DNA of 64,000 nt from NCBI GenBank assembly GCA_030272155.1, contig CP126197.1, positions 3,526,001 through 3,590,000 of the forward strand, in the 5' to 3' direction. The DNA is from Tetradesmus obliquus. Taxonomy: Eukaryota > Chlorophyta > Chlorophyceae > Sphaeropleales > Scenedesmaceae. Numbering within the stretch: the stretch's first letter is position 1; the number at the start of each line of letters is the position of its first letter. Positions 45,901 through 56,822 of the stretch are shown here, piece after piece. The translations under genes and the position numbers were made by a program. Below the pieces are notes generated by a model. That model searched no databases and had not been told where the DNA came from. It saw only the letters and a list, made by a program, of their open reading frames with translations.

Positions 45901-47120
45901 TACAATTGTCCAGCGGCTTGCAGAGCTCTGGTGGGTGGCACAGCGGCAGGGCACAGTCAGCAGCGAAGGTTGTGCTGTTATAACAGCCTGGCATGCTCAG
46001 CATGTGCTGTTTTGTTTGCCTACATCTGCATCGTCTGCTGTCAACAGCAACGTTGCAGTTGTGACACCTGCAACTTGGGTGCAGCACAGTGCTGCAAAAA
46101 CAAGCTGCACACATAATGCAACACCCACGCAAATGCAGTGCAGTGATGCTGCTTACCATCATGTGCCAAGATGTTGAGCGACTCAGTTGACAGCATTGGT
46201 AGGCAGGTGTGCGCGGCCAAGCCATCTGGAAAGGCCTGCCTGCTGGCAAGCTGCTGCAGTGCCGGCGATAGCTGCGCACCAAAGTTGCAGTCATTCGATA
46301 CATCTTGACCAGCTGCACAGAAGAACAGCTGTCGCACACTCGGAAACGGCACATCGCTGGTGCTCTCGCGCCGCGCACTTGCTGCGGCTGACTGTGCCGC
46401 AGCTGCAATGGTGTATGCCACGCACGCATTGCAGTCGCCCTGGTCCATTGGAGTCGGCCCTTGAAACTGGCCGTCAGGCGTGTGCGAAGTATTGCGCACG
46501 TCGTACACAGCTGGTGAGGTTGCCAGCAGCACGGCAGATCTGCCCTCAACTGTCGAGGTGTCTGCACCGCACAGGCTGGCACTCGCAGCAGGGCCCTGGC
46601 ACGGCTTGGCCTTGCTGCCCCATCGCTTCTGCACCTCTGCTGCTCTGGCCACTGCTTGCTGGTAGTCCCTGGAGACGCGCTTCAGGCGCTCACTTGCGCC
46701 CAGCCTGTCACTGGACACATCCAGGCCTTGACCTGCAGCAGCAGCAACAACAGCAGCAGCAGCCTGGCTCGATGGCGCAGATGGCATGCTGCTGCTGCTG
46801 AGTTCATCCAGTCCATCACTGCTCCTGCCTAGTAAGCATGTTCAAACAACAGGCCGACATATGTTGCAGGTTGCTGGAAGGATCTTCCATGTCACTGGTG
46901 GCACATGAAAGCGCAAGGAAGTCAAGCAGTGCATGTGCAGTGGCAGTGTCCATGTTCACCAGTCAGCAGTGTGTGACATGTGGCTGGACACAGCGGGAAC
47001 ATCTTACAATGGTGAGGATGACATTTCCGGCGCACCTGCAGCCCCCACCAGCAAATAGGCCAGCAGCACTGGCACGAGCAGCAGTAGTAGCACTAGACTC
47101 TGGTGACCTTTGACAGGCAT
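42955..47120 (-). CDS. Secreted papain-like cysteine protease with LysM and PSI-like modules
   Basis: Eight phase-consistent exons (47120-47036, 46828-46157, 45987-45836, 45517-45260, 44764-44630, 44520-44259, 43985-43686, 43271-42955) give 726 residues. Exon 1 is a signal peptide (MPVKGHQS, then a Leu-rich core, then VGAAGA). The C1A domain begins near residue 120: VYDVRN, then DQGDCNACVAYT with the oxyanion Gln and catalytic Cys (~residue 164). VNHAVVIAGYDN carries the catalytic His. The Asn motif reads WSSWGPQWADGGYARV, so the usual Asn of NSWG is Ser. Exon 6 encodes a LysM module (VQPGDYVSKVADRLELRVEELLLRN...LPTGQQLLVCG). Exons 7-8 are Cys-rich PSI-like repeats (CxxCxxxxGCTWC; CDGCLMYGGETPQCVWC). 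LysM binds GlcNAc-type glycans, so a cell-wall or extracellular role is likely. Similar LysM-cysteine protease fusions occur in volvocine algae. Confidence 0.78.
43401..43449 (+). repeat. Dispersed short repeat, copy 3
   Basis: ATACCATCTAAGATGGTGCC followed by CGGACCCACATGTAACTATCCTCTCTC matches copy 1 at 27463 almost base for base. It lies in the last intron of the protease gene. Confidence 0.75.
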
Positions 47121-48178
47121 GGCCTGGTGCCGTGCGCAGCATGCGCCGATGTAGTGCGCTTTATCGTAAGTAATGTACTTTGATGGACCTGGTATAGATC
47201 GACTGTACGGTGGTCCGGGGCCAGCATAGGACAAAACGTGCACGTGCTGGGAGCGATGCTTACGAAACAACGGCGGGGTCTGATCAAAATACGCAGTCAA
47301 GCAATTAGCATGACATTAGGATGTGATCAATGCACGCCACCGGCTCGTAGCAGGGCAGAACCTCACTAAGAAACAAACTCAGTGTCTGGCCCAGTGAGTC
47401 CAAACCATGACATTATCAAACTGATTTGTCGTTATATGGAAAGTGAATAGTTTATTCCGTAAACGACCTGAAACGCAGCGAAGTAATGAAAGGCGTGCAG
47501 TGACTGCACTTCACTGAGTGGGTCTGCAGCTGTCCAGATTTGGGAAGCTAGACAGCACGTCTACAGCGGTGTGGGTCCGAAGCTAAGCTGTAAACTCAAA
47601 TGTTGAACATTTCACTCGTACACAATTGAGCTTGAGGGCCCAGGGGCTACAGTGTGCTAGAAGTGGCTCCAGCGATGCCACGGACTTCTCAGAAGTTCAA
47701 GTTGAAACTGTCGGCAGTCAGTGCCAGCTGGCGCAGCTATGCACTGAGTGCGCAGCCCGCACCGTGCTGTGCCGCCCGTTTCGGTCCAACGCCCACTTGC
47801 AATCTGTAAACTCTCCCTCAACAGCCACATGCCTAAGCTGTGCATTTTGACATGCTATCCTGCTACTGTGCGCACTGTGAACGCTGCAGTACGCCCCACA
47901 AAACAGTGTGTGCTACTACAGGCTGCAGCTTGACATGCTGCCAGCAGTGCCACATTGCACCCCACATCATGTGGTGAGTTACCAAAGCTGTACAGCTTCG
48001 TTCAATGTAGTCAAATTGGCGTGACCCACTTGACGATGCTGTGGATGCTGTAACGCGCAGACTGGGTGAGACATGCGTGGATGAGCAACTGCTCAACCAT
48101 TGAATCAAATATGGTGAAGTGCGTAGCTTGCTAGATGCGGCCAGCGCACACACAGCTTCAGGCCGCTGCTGTTGCGCT
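47121..48178. other. Intergenic region between protease and GT8 genes
   Basis: Should contain the protease promoter (minus, start at 47120) and the 3' UTR of the GT8 gene (minus, stop at 48179). No coding exon, RNA gene or notable repeat is recognised. Confidence 0.45.
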
Positions 48179-48548
48179 TTATCTGCCTAGCATAGCCAGG
48201 AGGCCGGGGCGCTTGTGCACAGTAGCATTGCGCTTCACATCTCCCTCAGCCTGGGCAAATGGCTTCCGCTGCTGCTGCTGCTGCTGCTGCTGAGGTGCTT
48301 CTGGCTTGCCGGGCTGCTCCAGGTCATCCTTGCAGCGGTTTGCAAACGGCCACATCTTATCGTCCTTCTTGATGTTCCAGGGCTTTGTGTTGGCAAAGTG
48401 CAGCACGATGGGTGGCGCGCCGCCAATCGTGAGCAGCTTGTCTCCTTCAATCTTGTCGATGCCCTTGATGGAGTTTGTGTTGTAGATCATGGGCAACCGG
48501 AAGCCGGTGTAGTGGAAGTACCTGCAGCCACGTCACATGCAGGCAGGG

Positions 48549-48601
<53 letters not shown>

Positions 48602-48670
48602 TTGTAGATCATGGGCAACCAGAAGCCGGTGTAGTGGAGGTACCTACGCCCGCACCACATGCAGGCAGGG

Positions 48671-48730
<60 letters not shown>

Positions 48731-49767
48731 CGTAGTAGATCATGGGCAGCCGGAAGCCAGTGTAGTGGAAGTACCTGCAGCCACACCACATCGTCGTTGC
48801 GACAACATCATGCATTGTGAAGGCAAGCGTGGTGCGCACCATGCACTGAATGCAGCAGCAGTGCATGGTGCATGGCATCAACTGCTGTACTGATGTGCCC
48901 GCCTGCAGTGCATGGTGCATGACGGCGACTGCTGTACTGATGTGCCCACTTGCGCGCAACCCTGCGGGCCTGACGGGAGCTGGTGCTACATGCCTGGCAA
49001 TGCCTGATCAGATCTTGGCCTGCGGGTTTGACGCTAGCTAGCTGATCTCTGATCAATGATGCAACACATCAATACCGTGGCTCGAGCTCGCTCTGTCTTC
49101 ACATCTCTGTTGAATTTTCAACACTCGTCGTGATACACAGCTTCACCACCAGCAGGCCAACACTCAGTACCTTCAGAAAACCTGGGCGCATGGTGTGCCA
49201 AGTGTCCACACTCTGTTAGCCTACTGCTACAGCTCCCAATACCGAAGACGCCGACAAGCCAAACACCCGCAACCCACCAACTGATAAAGGTCTGCTCTGC
49301 ATGCAGGTCTGGGAACTGCAGCCGCTCCTCGCTAGTGACAAGCTGCACCATGTGCTCCGCCACTGCGCGGCACGGCCGCAGAAACACAAAGCCTCCTGCG
49401 CAGCATAGCACCACACAGGGCACAATGTCAACACCACTTGAACTGCAGTCTCATGTAACCGCATGCCACATATGCACCGTCCAGCACAAGTGCAGTGCTA
49501 GTAGCGGAGCGTGTGACGCCACACTCGGTGTCCGCTGCAGCGTTGTACGCAGACTTGTACAGCCTGCTATGCTCAGCACAGAGTTACTCTGCGTGCAGCA
49601 TGGTTGCTGCTGCAGGGGTGCAATGACTCCGACTCCGCAGCAGCTGTTGCAGGTTGACCATCGCACCTTTGTTGTGCCACCACTTGTAAGGGCCCTGCCA
49701 GGGCACCCATGCAAAATCAGTTGGCAGGCTGCGCAAGTGCGTGAGGTCACCCAGCACCGTCATGTCT

Positions 49768-49857
<90 letters not shown>

Positions 49858-51161
49858 TCAGCAGTATGCCTGCCTACAGCTGGCATCGGGGTACATTGTC
49901 CCACGATTCAGCGCTTTGCTTGTAATTGGGCAGTCCACCTGCACACTTGCTATTACGTAACAGCTGCCAGCTGCTAGCGTACGCCTGCCAGGCATCAACG
50001 ATGATGGCAGCCGCTGTGCTCCTGTACAGCTCAGTTCACAAGAGCAGCGGTGTTCCACACCACCCGTTGCTGCTGCTGGCAACTCTGGTGACACCGTCGC
50101 CTTAGCCGCCGCTGCGTGTGCTGCTGCAGCTCCCAGCACCACCTGGAAGCTTCAGCTGTCAGCTTCCATCGTGTGCGCGCTGACAGCAATGGTGGCGCTG
50201 ATGCTGGCGACCTTCAAAATGCTTGTCAGCCTGGCATGCCCCTCAGCTGACTCACCGGTGTCCAAGTTAATGACTGTGTCAAACTCTGTCATGTTCCATG
50301 AGTTGAGCTTGATCCAGTTCAGCCCAAAGCGGGGCGAGAAATCGTTTTTGATCTTGATGTCTGGCACAGTGCGGTACTCCACCTGGAGTGCTGAGCTGGA
50401 CAGGTCCCGTATGAACTGCTTGTGCTGCTCGGTGAGATCGTCACTTTCACAGCCCATCACGATCAACAGCTGCCCTGCAGTTGCAACAGCAGAAGTGGGG
50501 CCTCTCAACGTGAGGTGTTGTGCTGCCAATGGTGATGGCAGAGGAGGCCTTGGGTTGTGTGTACAGACAAAGACTGCAAGTGCTGTCTGCTGAGGCTTAG
50601 ATGATGCATGCTCCACGCGTGAGGTGAGACAGGCACTTCAGCAGACAGCAGACTCAACAACTGCAAGCTGTGCAGCATCCAGCAAGTTACATGATGCAAG
50701 ATTTTATTCAACAGCTGTGCAGCCTGAAGCAGCAGCAGCAGCAGCAGCAGTGCTGCCAGACCAGGCTTAAGAAAGCTGCCATGCAGAGGCTGCAAACTAG
50801 GATTGCTCAAGTCAATTGCTCCAACACCTCATTACAGCAGCAGAGAGACCTGCTCACCTGGGTTGCTCTCTGCCAAGCTGCACACAAGCTGCCTCAGCAG
50901 AGGGACGTATTTGGCTGTGCGCACAGATGTGACAAACGCGTGCTGACCTGTCCTGTTTGCTGCACAGCTGCCTGCCATGCAACACCTAGGCGAAGGGTAG
51001 TCGCCATGCTCCCTGTACCCTAATTCTAGTGGCACTCCACCATCGTCTAATGGCCGCTTTGTCTTGTTGGCTGCCGCGGAACTAGACGTGGATGCGGACC
51101 AAAACACTGCATAGCATGCCAGCCAACAGAGCAGGCTGCAAACCAGCTTCCTCCGCTGCAT
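48179..51161 (-). CDS. GT8-family glycosyltransferase, Golgi type II membrane protein
   Basis: Five phase-consistent exons (51161-50858, 50474-50256, 49765-49667, 49395-49278, 48521-48179) give 360 residues. The N-terminus MQRRKLVCSLLCWLACYAVFW is a signal anchor. Residues ~75-100 (HAFVTSVRTAKYVPLLRQL) are the first nucleotide-sugar strand. W-x-KLNSWNMTEFDTVINLDTD carries the DxD metal motif, assembled across the exon 2/3 junction. GGFVFLRPCRAVAEHM and LHAEQTFISW follow. PIVLHFANTKPW corresponds to the family's HxxGxxKPW, with the Gly replaced. GT8 enzymes transfer sugars from UDP-sugars (glycogenin, galacturonosyl- or glucuronyltransferases); the acceptor here is unknown. The C-terminus is basic and Q-rich. 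Two truncated copies of the exon-5 start lie in intron 4. Confidence 0.82.
48521..48784 (-). repeat. Two ghost copies of the GT8 exon-5 start with CTG tracts
   Basis: The first ~45 bases of exon 5 (YFHYTGFRLPMIYN) plus acceptor are repeated at about 48780-48735 and 48642-48600. Each is followed by a CTG run of ~17-18 triplets (plus-strand CAG) and TTCCCTGCCTGCATGT. The unit is about 120-135 bases. Each ghost continues in frame into poly-Ala on the coding strand with no donor, so only the proximal copy (48521) makes a complete last exon. The ghost nearest exon 4 keeps CTGCAG; the middle one has GCGTAG. Confidence 0.8.
49770..49857. repeat. (CAG)~29 tract at the GT8 exon-3 acceptor
   Basis: The longest triplet run in the window, about 29 CAG on the plus strand (CTG in the transcript), ends at the exon-3 acceptor. 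Being transcribed CUG repeats, its length could vary between strains. Confidence 0.8.
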
Positions 51162-51715
51162 GACTGCCTCTTGCACTAAGCGGCTGAAAAGCACTATGTA
51201 GCTGTTATAACTCTGATTAGGGTGGAGCTCGTGAGTCCCGGTCGATGCTGCCTGATGTTCGATCGGCAGTGGCGGGGATTTGTGGCGTATGGCGCGGCAG
51301 ACGAGCATTTGATACCTCGTGCATATCACAACACTCAATGTTGAGAAAATTTGTCGACGATGCCCTTTCCGTTGCACCAATGCTGCCTGTAACACAATTC
51401 GTCGCGCCCGAGGCAGAAGCTGGCGTACCTGACAGCAATAGCCAATGCCGTCTTACGCATGTGAAGGGTTGCCCACGTCATCGCAAGACAAACGTCTGCA
51501 AAAAGCCGTACAGAGTTTGACAACACGGCAGACCGCGAAAAGCGCATCACCTTCAACAGCTCGTGCAGACAATGTGCCAACAACACCAGCAGCTTCACCG
51601 TCACGCCAGTGCTGTGCAGGCAGGGCAGTGCCTGAGATGGTACACGGCAGCCTTTCCGACTCAAAATTGCATGTTTTGTTGGCCTCAACTCAACCCAAAG
51701 CCTTTGCCTACTGTT
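51162..51715. other. Spacer between GT8 gene and J-domain gene
   Basis: 554 bases containing the GT8 promoter and the 3' UTR of the J-domain gene, both on the minus strand. No coding exon recognised. Confidence 0.4.
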
Positions 51716-52383
51716 CTACAGCCGCTGCCGCTTGAGGTCACCCCACCCATCATGTACACCAGCCTGCCACCCGCTACTGCCATAACCACCATCCGGAACA
51801 AACCCTCCCCCACCAACATCGCCGCTGCCATCTGCTGCTGTCCCACCCACTGATGCTTCTGCTGCTGCCAGCCCTGCAGCCCGCTGCTGCTGCATGCGCG
51901 CTGACAGCACAGAGCGGGCGGCCCGTAGCCGCTTCTGTCGTGCAGATGGCGTGCGTGCTGCATCTTCAGCACTCTGGGGCTGCAGGATGGCTGACTGGCG
52001 CCTCTCCACCTCTGCCACCAGCTCCTGAAAAGCAGCAACAGCAGCAGCAGCAGCAGCGGCTTCAGCAGCACACTGAGACAAGGCGCCGCCATAACGTGCT
52101 GGGGCCAGACCATTTTGAGTCAGATACGGGGACCCAAGCAGTGCTCTGCACGCCAGGGTCAGTCAACTCGCTGCTTATAGCGCATTCGGCTGGTTCTGCG
52201 ACCACTGCCTGCTGACCATCAGCCTAGCTTAGCAGCTCGCAATCAACCTGCATCAGAGGCCAAAACAACACACAAAACATAACAGCACATCGAGGTATGC
52301 ACGCTGCGCAACACCCTCACACCTGCATGCTGAGCTGCCACAGCTCCTCCTCTTCATCTGCTGCACCTGCCCGGCTGCCACCT

Positions 52384-52418
<35 letters not shown>

Positions 52419-53027
52419 CCTACCCCAGCTGCCGCCGGCTGCTGCCCCGCCCTCTATGTGCCCCTCTGACACATCTTGCTCCCACTCCGTCCACCAAGCA
52501 TAGTCATTCCCACTGCCACCTTCATCTGCTGCTGCTGCTGCTGCTGCATCATCCCATTCCTCTGCATCCTCCTGCCCCGCCACATCCGGACCACTTCCTC
52601 CTGATGATTTCAGCACCTGCGCCAGCCCAGCCTCATATGCAGTGCCTAGAGCTTTAAAAGCTGCCTCTGCACATGGATGCCTGCACTTGTCAGGGTGCAC
52701 AAGCGCAGCCAGCCGCCGGTATGCCCTCTTCACATCTGCAGCTGTCACTGCAGCATCTGCAGTGCCTCGATGCTGCTGCTGCTGCAGAGGTGCAGCTGGC
52801 AGCTGCAGTGCAGCTAGCCAGTGCTGCTGCGGCACCTCATGCAGCACCACTGCTACTGCCAGCAGGCGTTCTGCTTCCCTAATGAAGCTGCTGCTGCTGC
52901 TGCTGCTGCTAAGTGCGGCTGCTCCAGACAGTGCAGCAGCGGCTCGCTGCCCTGCCTCTGCAAAGTAGCCAGCAGACAAGCTTTGGGCTGCGAGCACCAG
53001 CAGGCGGCGCAGATGGCCTGGCACTGC

Positions 53028-53060
<33 letters not shown>

Positions 53061-53859
53061 AGCCACATGCTCCTGCTGAAGTGTGTTGGAGTGTGTCTGC
53101 TGCTCCTGGCGCTGCTGCTGCCGCTGCTGTGACAGCATCCCAGCTGCCTGTTCAGCACCGTTGCAATGCATGGGAGAAGTGCACATGGGCGACGCTATAC
53201 CATCTGCTGCTGCTGCAGCAGCAGCAGCATCACTGCCAGCGCCGCACGCCATGTCAGCATCAGCACAGTGAACTTCTTGCTGGGCATCCGCACTGTGAAG
53301 TTGAGGCTCTTCACAGTGAACTTCATCAGCTTCACAGTGTAACTCCAGGAACCCCTCCGTGAACTCCCCAGAAGCCAGCAGCACCCGCATGCATTCCACA
53401 AAGTCTGCAGGGGTCTGCAAGCGCCTGCAGTCCGGCAGAGTGCTGCCGGCTGCACAGCTGCTAGCTGCTGTGGCATGTGGCTGCTGCCCTGCTTGCCGCT
53501 GCTGCAGCAGCTGCAGCCGTTGCAGCAGTGACGCCTGCTCCCCTGCTGCTGCTGCTGTTGATGTGCTGCCACCAGCCTCCATTGCTGCTGCTACGGGCTC
53601 CTCAACTTGCTGCTGACTAGCTTGCCGCTGCTGCAGCAGCTGCAGCCGCTGCAGTAGAGCGGCCTGGCTGCTGCTGCCCCCAGCACTATCTGTTGCCGCA
53701 TCATCACCTGCAATGACAGCTGCATTTGAGGTGCTGGAAGGCTGCTGCTGTACCTGCCGTGCCTTAAGCAGCGCAATGCGTGCAGAAATGCCAGCGTCAG
53801 CAGACCCAGGGTGCTGCTGCTGGGGTATGTGTGCAGCAGGCGGCTCATCCAGCACTTCC

Positions 53860-53891
<32 letters not shown>

Positions 53892-53948
53892 GCGCCTTTG
53901 TAGAGCAGCTAGGCGGCCAGCGAGACCTGCCGGCATGGCTGCAGACAT
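51716..53948 (-). CDS. J-domain (DnaJ-like) co-chaperone with low-complexity N-terminus
   Basis: Two exons (53948-52323, 52024-51716; 644 residues). The start ATG at 53948 gives MSAAMPAGLAGRLAALQRRQ. Residues 1-180 are Q/A-rich with three LLQRLQLLQQRQA-like coiled-coil repeats. Residues ~195-230 have an ADFVECMRVLLASGEFTEGF segment. The J domain is near residues 410-455: VTAADVKRAYRRLAALVHPD then KCRHPCAEAAFKALGTAYE, with the essential HPD. A Trp/acidic stretch and poly-Ala follow. Exon 2 adds a coiled coil (ELVAEVERRQSAI) and a Gly-rich tail. J domains stimulate Hsp70 ATPase. No signal peptide or membrane segment is visible, so it is probably cytosolic or nuclear. The partner and client are unknown. 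Confidence 0.78.
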
Positions 53949-54054
53949 AGCAGCAACCTCAAAGGCAATGCACGCGGCTCAACCTGCCCGAAGCAGGTGC
54001 TGGGGTGTTTGAAGCAAGAGCCACTACTGCCACTGCGGCTGCTGCTGCTGCTGC

Positions 54055-54883
54055 TCAGGGCTTGCGCGGCTTTGGCAGCTGCTGCTTGGCAAGCAGCGGC
54101 GGACCCGAGCTGCTGCTGCTGCTGCCGCTGCTGCTGTTGGATGTCTGGTTGAAACCCTTTAGGCAGTAGAGGCTGCTGGTGATGTCTTGTGACCTGAGGG
54201 CATACAGCAGCAGCAGCACAAGTAGGTGGCAGTCTGGCTTTGTGTAATTACCGCGCCAGCAAGTCATCCAGCCCCTTACAGTTGCCTATTGCTGAGCACA
54301 GCAAATGCGCAGGGAGCACTTCTCAACCTCTCCTGGGGTCTTGCTGTGTACTTGGTTATGCAGAACGCAGCCACAGCTTCGGCTATTGCTGATTGTGCTG
54401 ACAGGCTAGTGTGCGCGTGTGTATATGCCAGGGGGGCGAGGGATCGCAGCTTTGCGTGTTGCATCTGTGTAGGTGCTGTGCAGGCGTGCTCACCTTGCTA
54501 GTGCATCATCCAACACTTTGTCAAAGGCGGAGAGCTCAGTTGGCAGCGCCTCCAAGCTCTGCAGGGGATGCAGCAGAGCAGCAGCAGCAGTGTGAAAGCA
54601 ATGACACCAAGCATGTACCTGCACTAGGGCTACAGGCTGGCACCAAGCTAGCTGCTGCTTCTACCAGCTGCTGCTGGCCATGCTGATCTTGTGTGTGCTG
54701 CTCAGTTACAGGGTTGCAGCGGGTACGTTGCTGCCTGCAATACAGAACACAAGACACTCTAACCACATTGTGCGAGTAGCACAGAAGCAGTTGATGGGAT
54801 TGCTGCTCACTGCTTGCGTGTTTGTGTGAGCAGTCTGCCTGGCCACAAGAGCGGTGGTCACTGTGTTGAGCTGCACAAGCACC

Positions 54884-54917
<34 letters not shown>

Positions 54918-55241
54918 TTACAAACCATGCAGCACGCTACTGCAAGAGAAGAGCTTGCTGCTCCAAGCAGCGTTGATGCAAACAGCAGAGCATGCGCTGA
55001 AACTCTGCGTTTCACATCGTGCCATGCACCCTACCTCTTTGCTTGTGTCTGCATGGATCAGTGCTGGCACTTTTGCTACAGTTGCTAGCACGCCTTGGAG
55101 CTTGTCCTTTACGCTATCCTTGTGCGCTTGCAGCTGTTGGAACGGCTGGCTGGACATCAATGCCTCCACAAGCGCACAAAGCAGCGCAGGGCAAGGCAAC
55201 AACAGCAAACTTGCAGGGAGAGTCACCTGCTCAAAAAGAGA
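54055..55241 (-). CDS. Uncharacterised protein, 5' end unresolved
   Basis: Three exons fit in phase: about 55241-55035, 54558-54494 and 54193-54055. They read EGSLFEQVTLPASLLLLPCP...LVEALMSSQPFQQLQAHKDS, then VKDKLQGVLATVAKVPALIHADTSKE; next SLEALPTELSAFDKVLDDAL; and last SQDITSSLYCLKGFNQTSN with a Ser-rich, basic end (QQLPKPRKP). The N-terminal exon must lie upstream (one ATG candidate is near 55450) but I cannot fix it. The helical, heptad-like segments suggest a coiled-coil complex subunit. I do not recognise the family. An 18-base mini-exon candidate in intron 1 (near 54943-54926) would introduce a stop. Confidence 0.45.
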
Positions 55242-55627
55242 GCCTTCCTGAAGCAGTGGGCTTAGTGGTCCGGCAAGTTGAACGAGGCAGCAGCAGGTGC
55301 AACTTGATCAGCACCACATCATGCATGTCATGGTGTCATGACACAGTTGTAAGGGTTCGATTGAAGTAACGGCACTCTGGTAGTCTCAAACAGGCATGCC
55401 GCTGTAGTAAGCAGTTAATTTTGTTTGCTTGTGCTTCTGGCTCTCGCGTGTTCTGCTCATTTGTCGCCGTTCCGCTCGAGTTCGCCGTTCATTCCGCTAC
55501 AGGCGCGCCCCAAACACACGCAGTGCTGGTTACTTCTTTAGTTCACGTAGTCTGCAACCTGTTTCGTCTGCAAAGCAGTCCGAGTGGCTGCCAGCACTGC
55601 CCCTAGTCAGCAGCAGCAGCAGCAGTC
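55242..55627. promoter_or_regulatory. Divergent promoter region
   Basis: Lies between the uncharacterised minus-strand gene and the plus-strand small basic protein gene. It should hold both start regions and possibly the missing first exon of the minus-strand gene. A CAG run precedes the ATG at 55628. Confidence 0.35.
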
Positions 55628-56496
55628 ATGTCGAAGAAGAACAACAAGAAGATTATAGCTAGGAAGCACGCTCATGACTTAAAACGTAGGTTATTATGAG
55701 TCATGTGCGGCCTGCAGCATGTCTTGCTACCTGCATGGTGTCTGCATCACCTACAGCCATCAGCCACCATCAGGTGGCAGCGGCTGACGCTGACACATGC
55801 AACTGCAAGTTTATGCCATACCAGGGCACCTTACTCAAAAGATATCTGCGTGTTGTTTATGCTGCTGCAGTGGAGAAAGAAGCCCAGGAGAAGCTGAAGA
55901 AGCAGCAGGAGAAAGCACAGCGCAAGAAGGAACGGCAGCTAGCAGCAACAGGCGTCGTGAAGACAAAGCGGAAGGGTCTTCGCATTCGCAAAGGCGTGCG
56001 CGTGAAGGTGCGGTAGCAGCCTCTGCCTCTTCTGTATGTGGATCTGTTTGCAGCTGTTTGTTCTGCAGGCCCAGCAGCAGACAGGTGGATGTTGCCAGTG
56101 CCGCTTGCTTGGCCTTGAATGTGTCACTCGTCAGCTGCAGCCCTGTACCATACTGCTGTTGCCGCAGCTGTGCCTGTCTGGACGAGTGCGGGCATCAAAC
56201 AACCTTTCATATGTTTCACTTTTTGCATACCCTTTCACATATGCGCCGCATGCCTCCTGCAGGGCATCAAGGTGGTTGATGCTGACAGCAAGAAAGCAGT
56301 GCTCAACCTGCTCAAACAAGAGCAGGCAGAGAAGCTCATGGAGGTAGATGACGCCCCAGCAGCAGCAGCAGCAGCAGCAGACGGCAGCAGCAAGAAGAAG
56401 GCCAAGAAGCGCAGCAAGGTGAAGCTGGTGACAAAAACTATGACAGGCACCACCAGCAAAAAAGCAGCAGCAGGCGCAGCTGCCATGGAGGACTGA
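55628..56496 (+). CDS. Small Lys-rich, probably nucleolar protein
   Basis: Three phase-consistent exons (55628-55685, 55871-56007, 56263-56496) give 142 residues. MSKKNNKKIIARKHAHDLK, then a charged helix (EKEAQEKLKKQQEKAQRKKE), then KTKRKGLRIRKGVRVKGIKV, VDADSKKAVLNLLKQEQAEK, MEVDDAP, and a tail with KKKAKKRSKVKLV and AAMED. The density of Lys/Arg clusters and the short length suggest a ribosome-biogenesis or nucleolar protein. The KKAVLNLLKQEQAEKLMEVD part faintly recalls human C11orf98, but I would not name it. The 3' end of this gene, including stop and 3' UTR, has two further copies at 56573-56822 and 61200-61395. Confidence 0.6.
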
Positions 56497-56572
56497 GCGA
56501 TTGGTAACATAGAGCAGGGAGATTTTGCAGATGCAGATGCCGATGCCGTGTAGATGCAGATGACGTAGAGGA

Positions 56573-56822
56573 ATGGCAAAGACCATGACAGGCACCACCA
56601 GCAGCAGCAGAAAGGCGGCAGGTGCAGCAGCCTTGAATGACTGAGCAGGCGCACATGTGGACACATACACAGGAAAGGCCTGCAGGAGACTGCAGAGGCA
56701 GCGGCTGTGGACAGAAAAGGGTCTGGAGCTAAGTTAAGTTGCAGGCTGGCAGTGTGTGCAGCAGGGAGCAGCGCTTGCGCGCGTCGCGCCAGGCACTGAA
56801 CAGCAGCCCTGTGGTGGCTAGG
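56573..56822 (+). repeat. Duplicated gene tail, copy A
   Basis: Starts with AAGACCATGACAGGCACCAC, as in the last exon of the small basic protein gene (56440-56490), followed by AGCAGCAGAAAGGCGGCAGG and a TGA. The sequence then continues as a 3' UTR-like block (CTGCAGGAGACTGCAGAGGC to CCCTGTGGTGGCTAGG). It lies 76 bases after the source stop codon. Confidence 0.75.
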
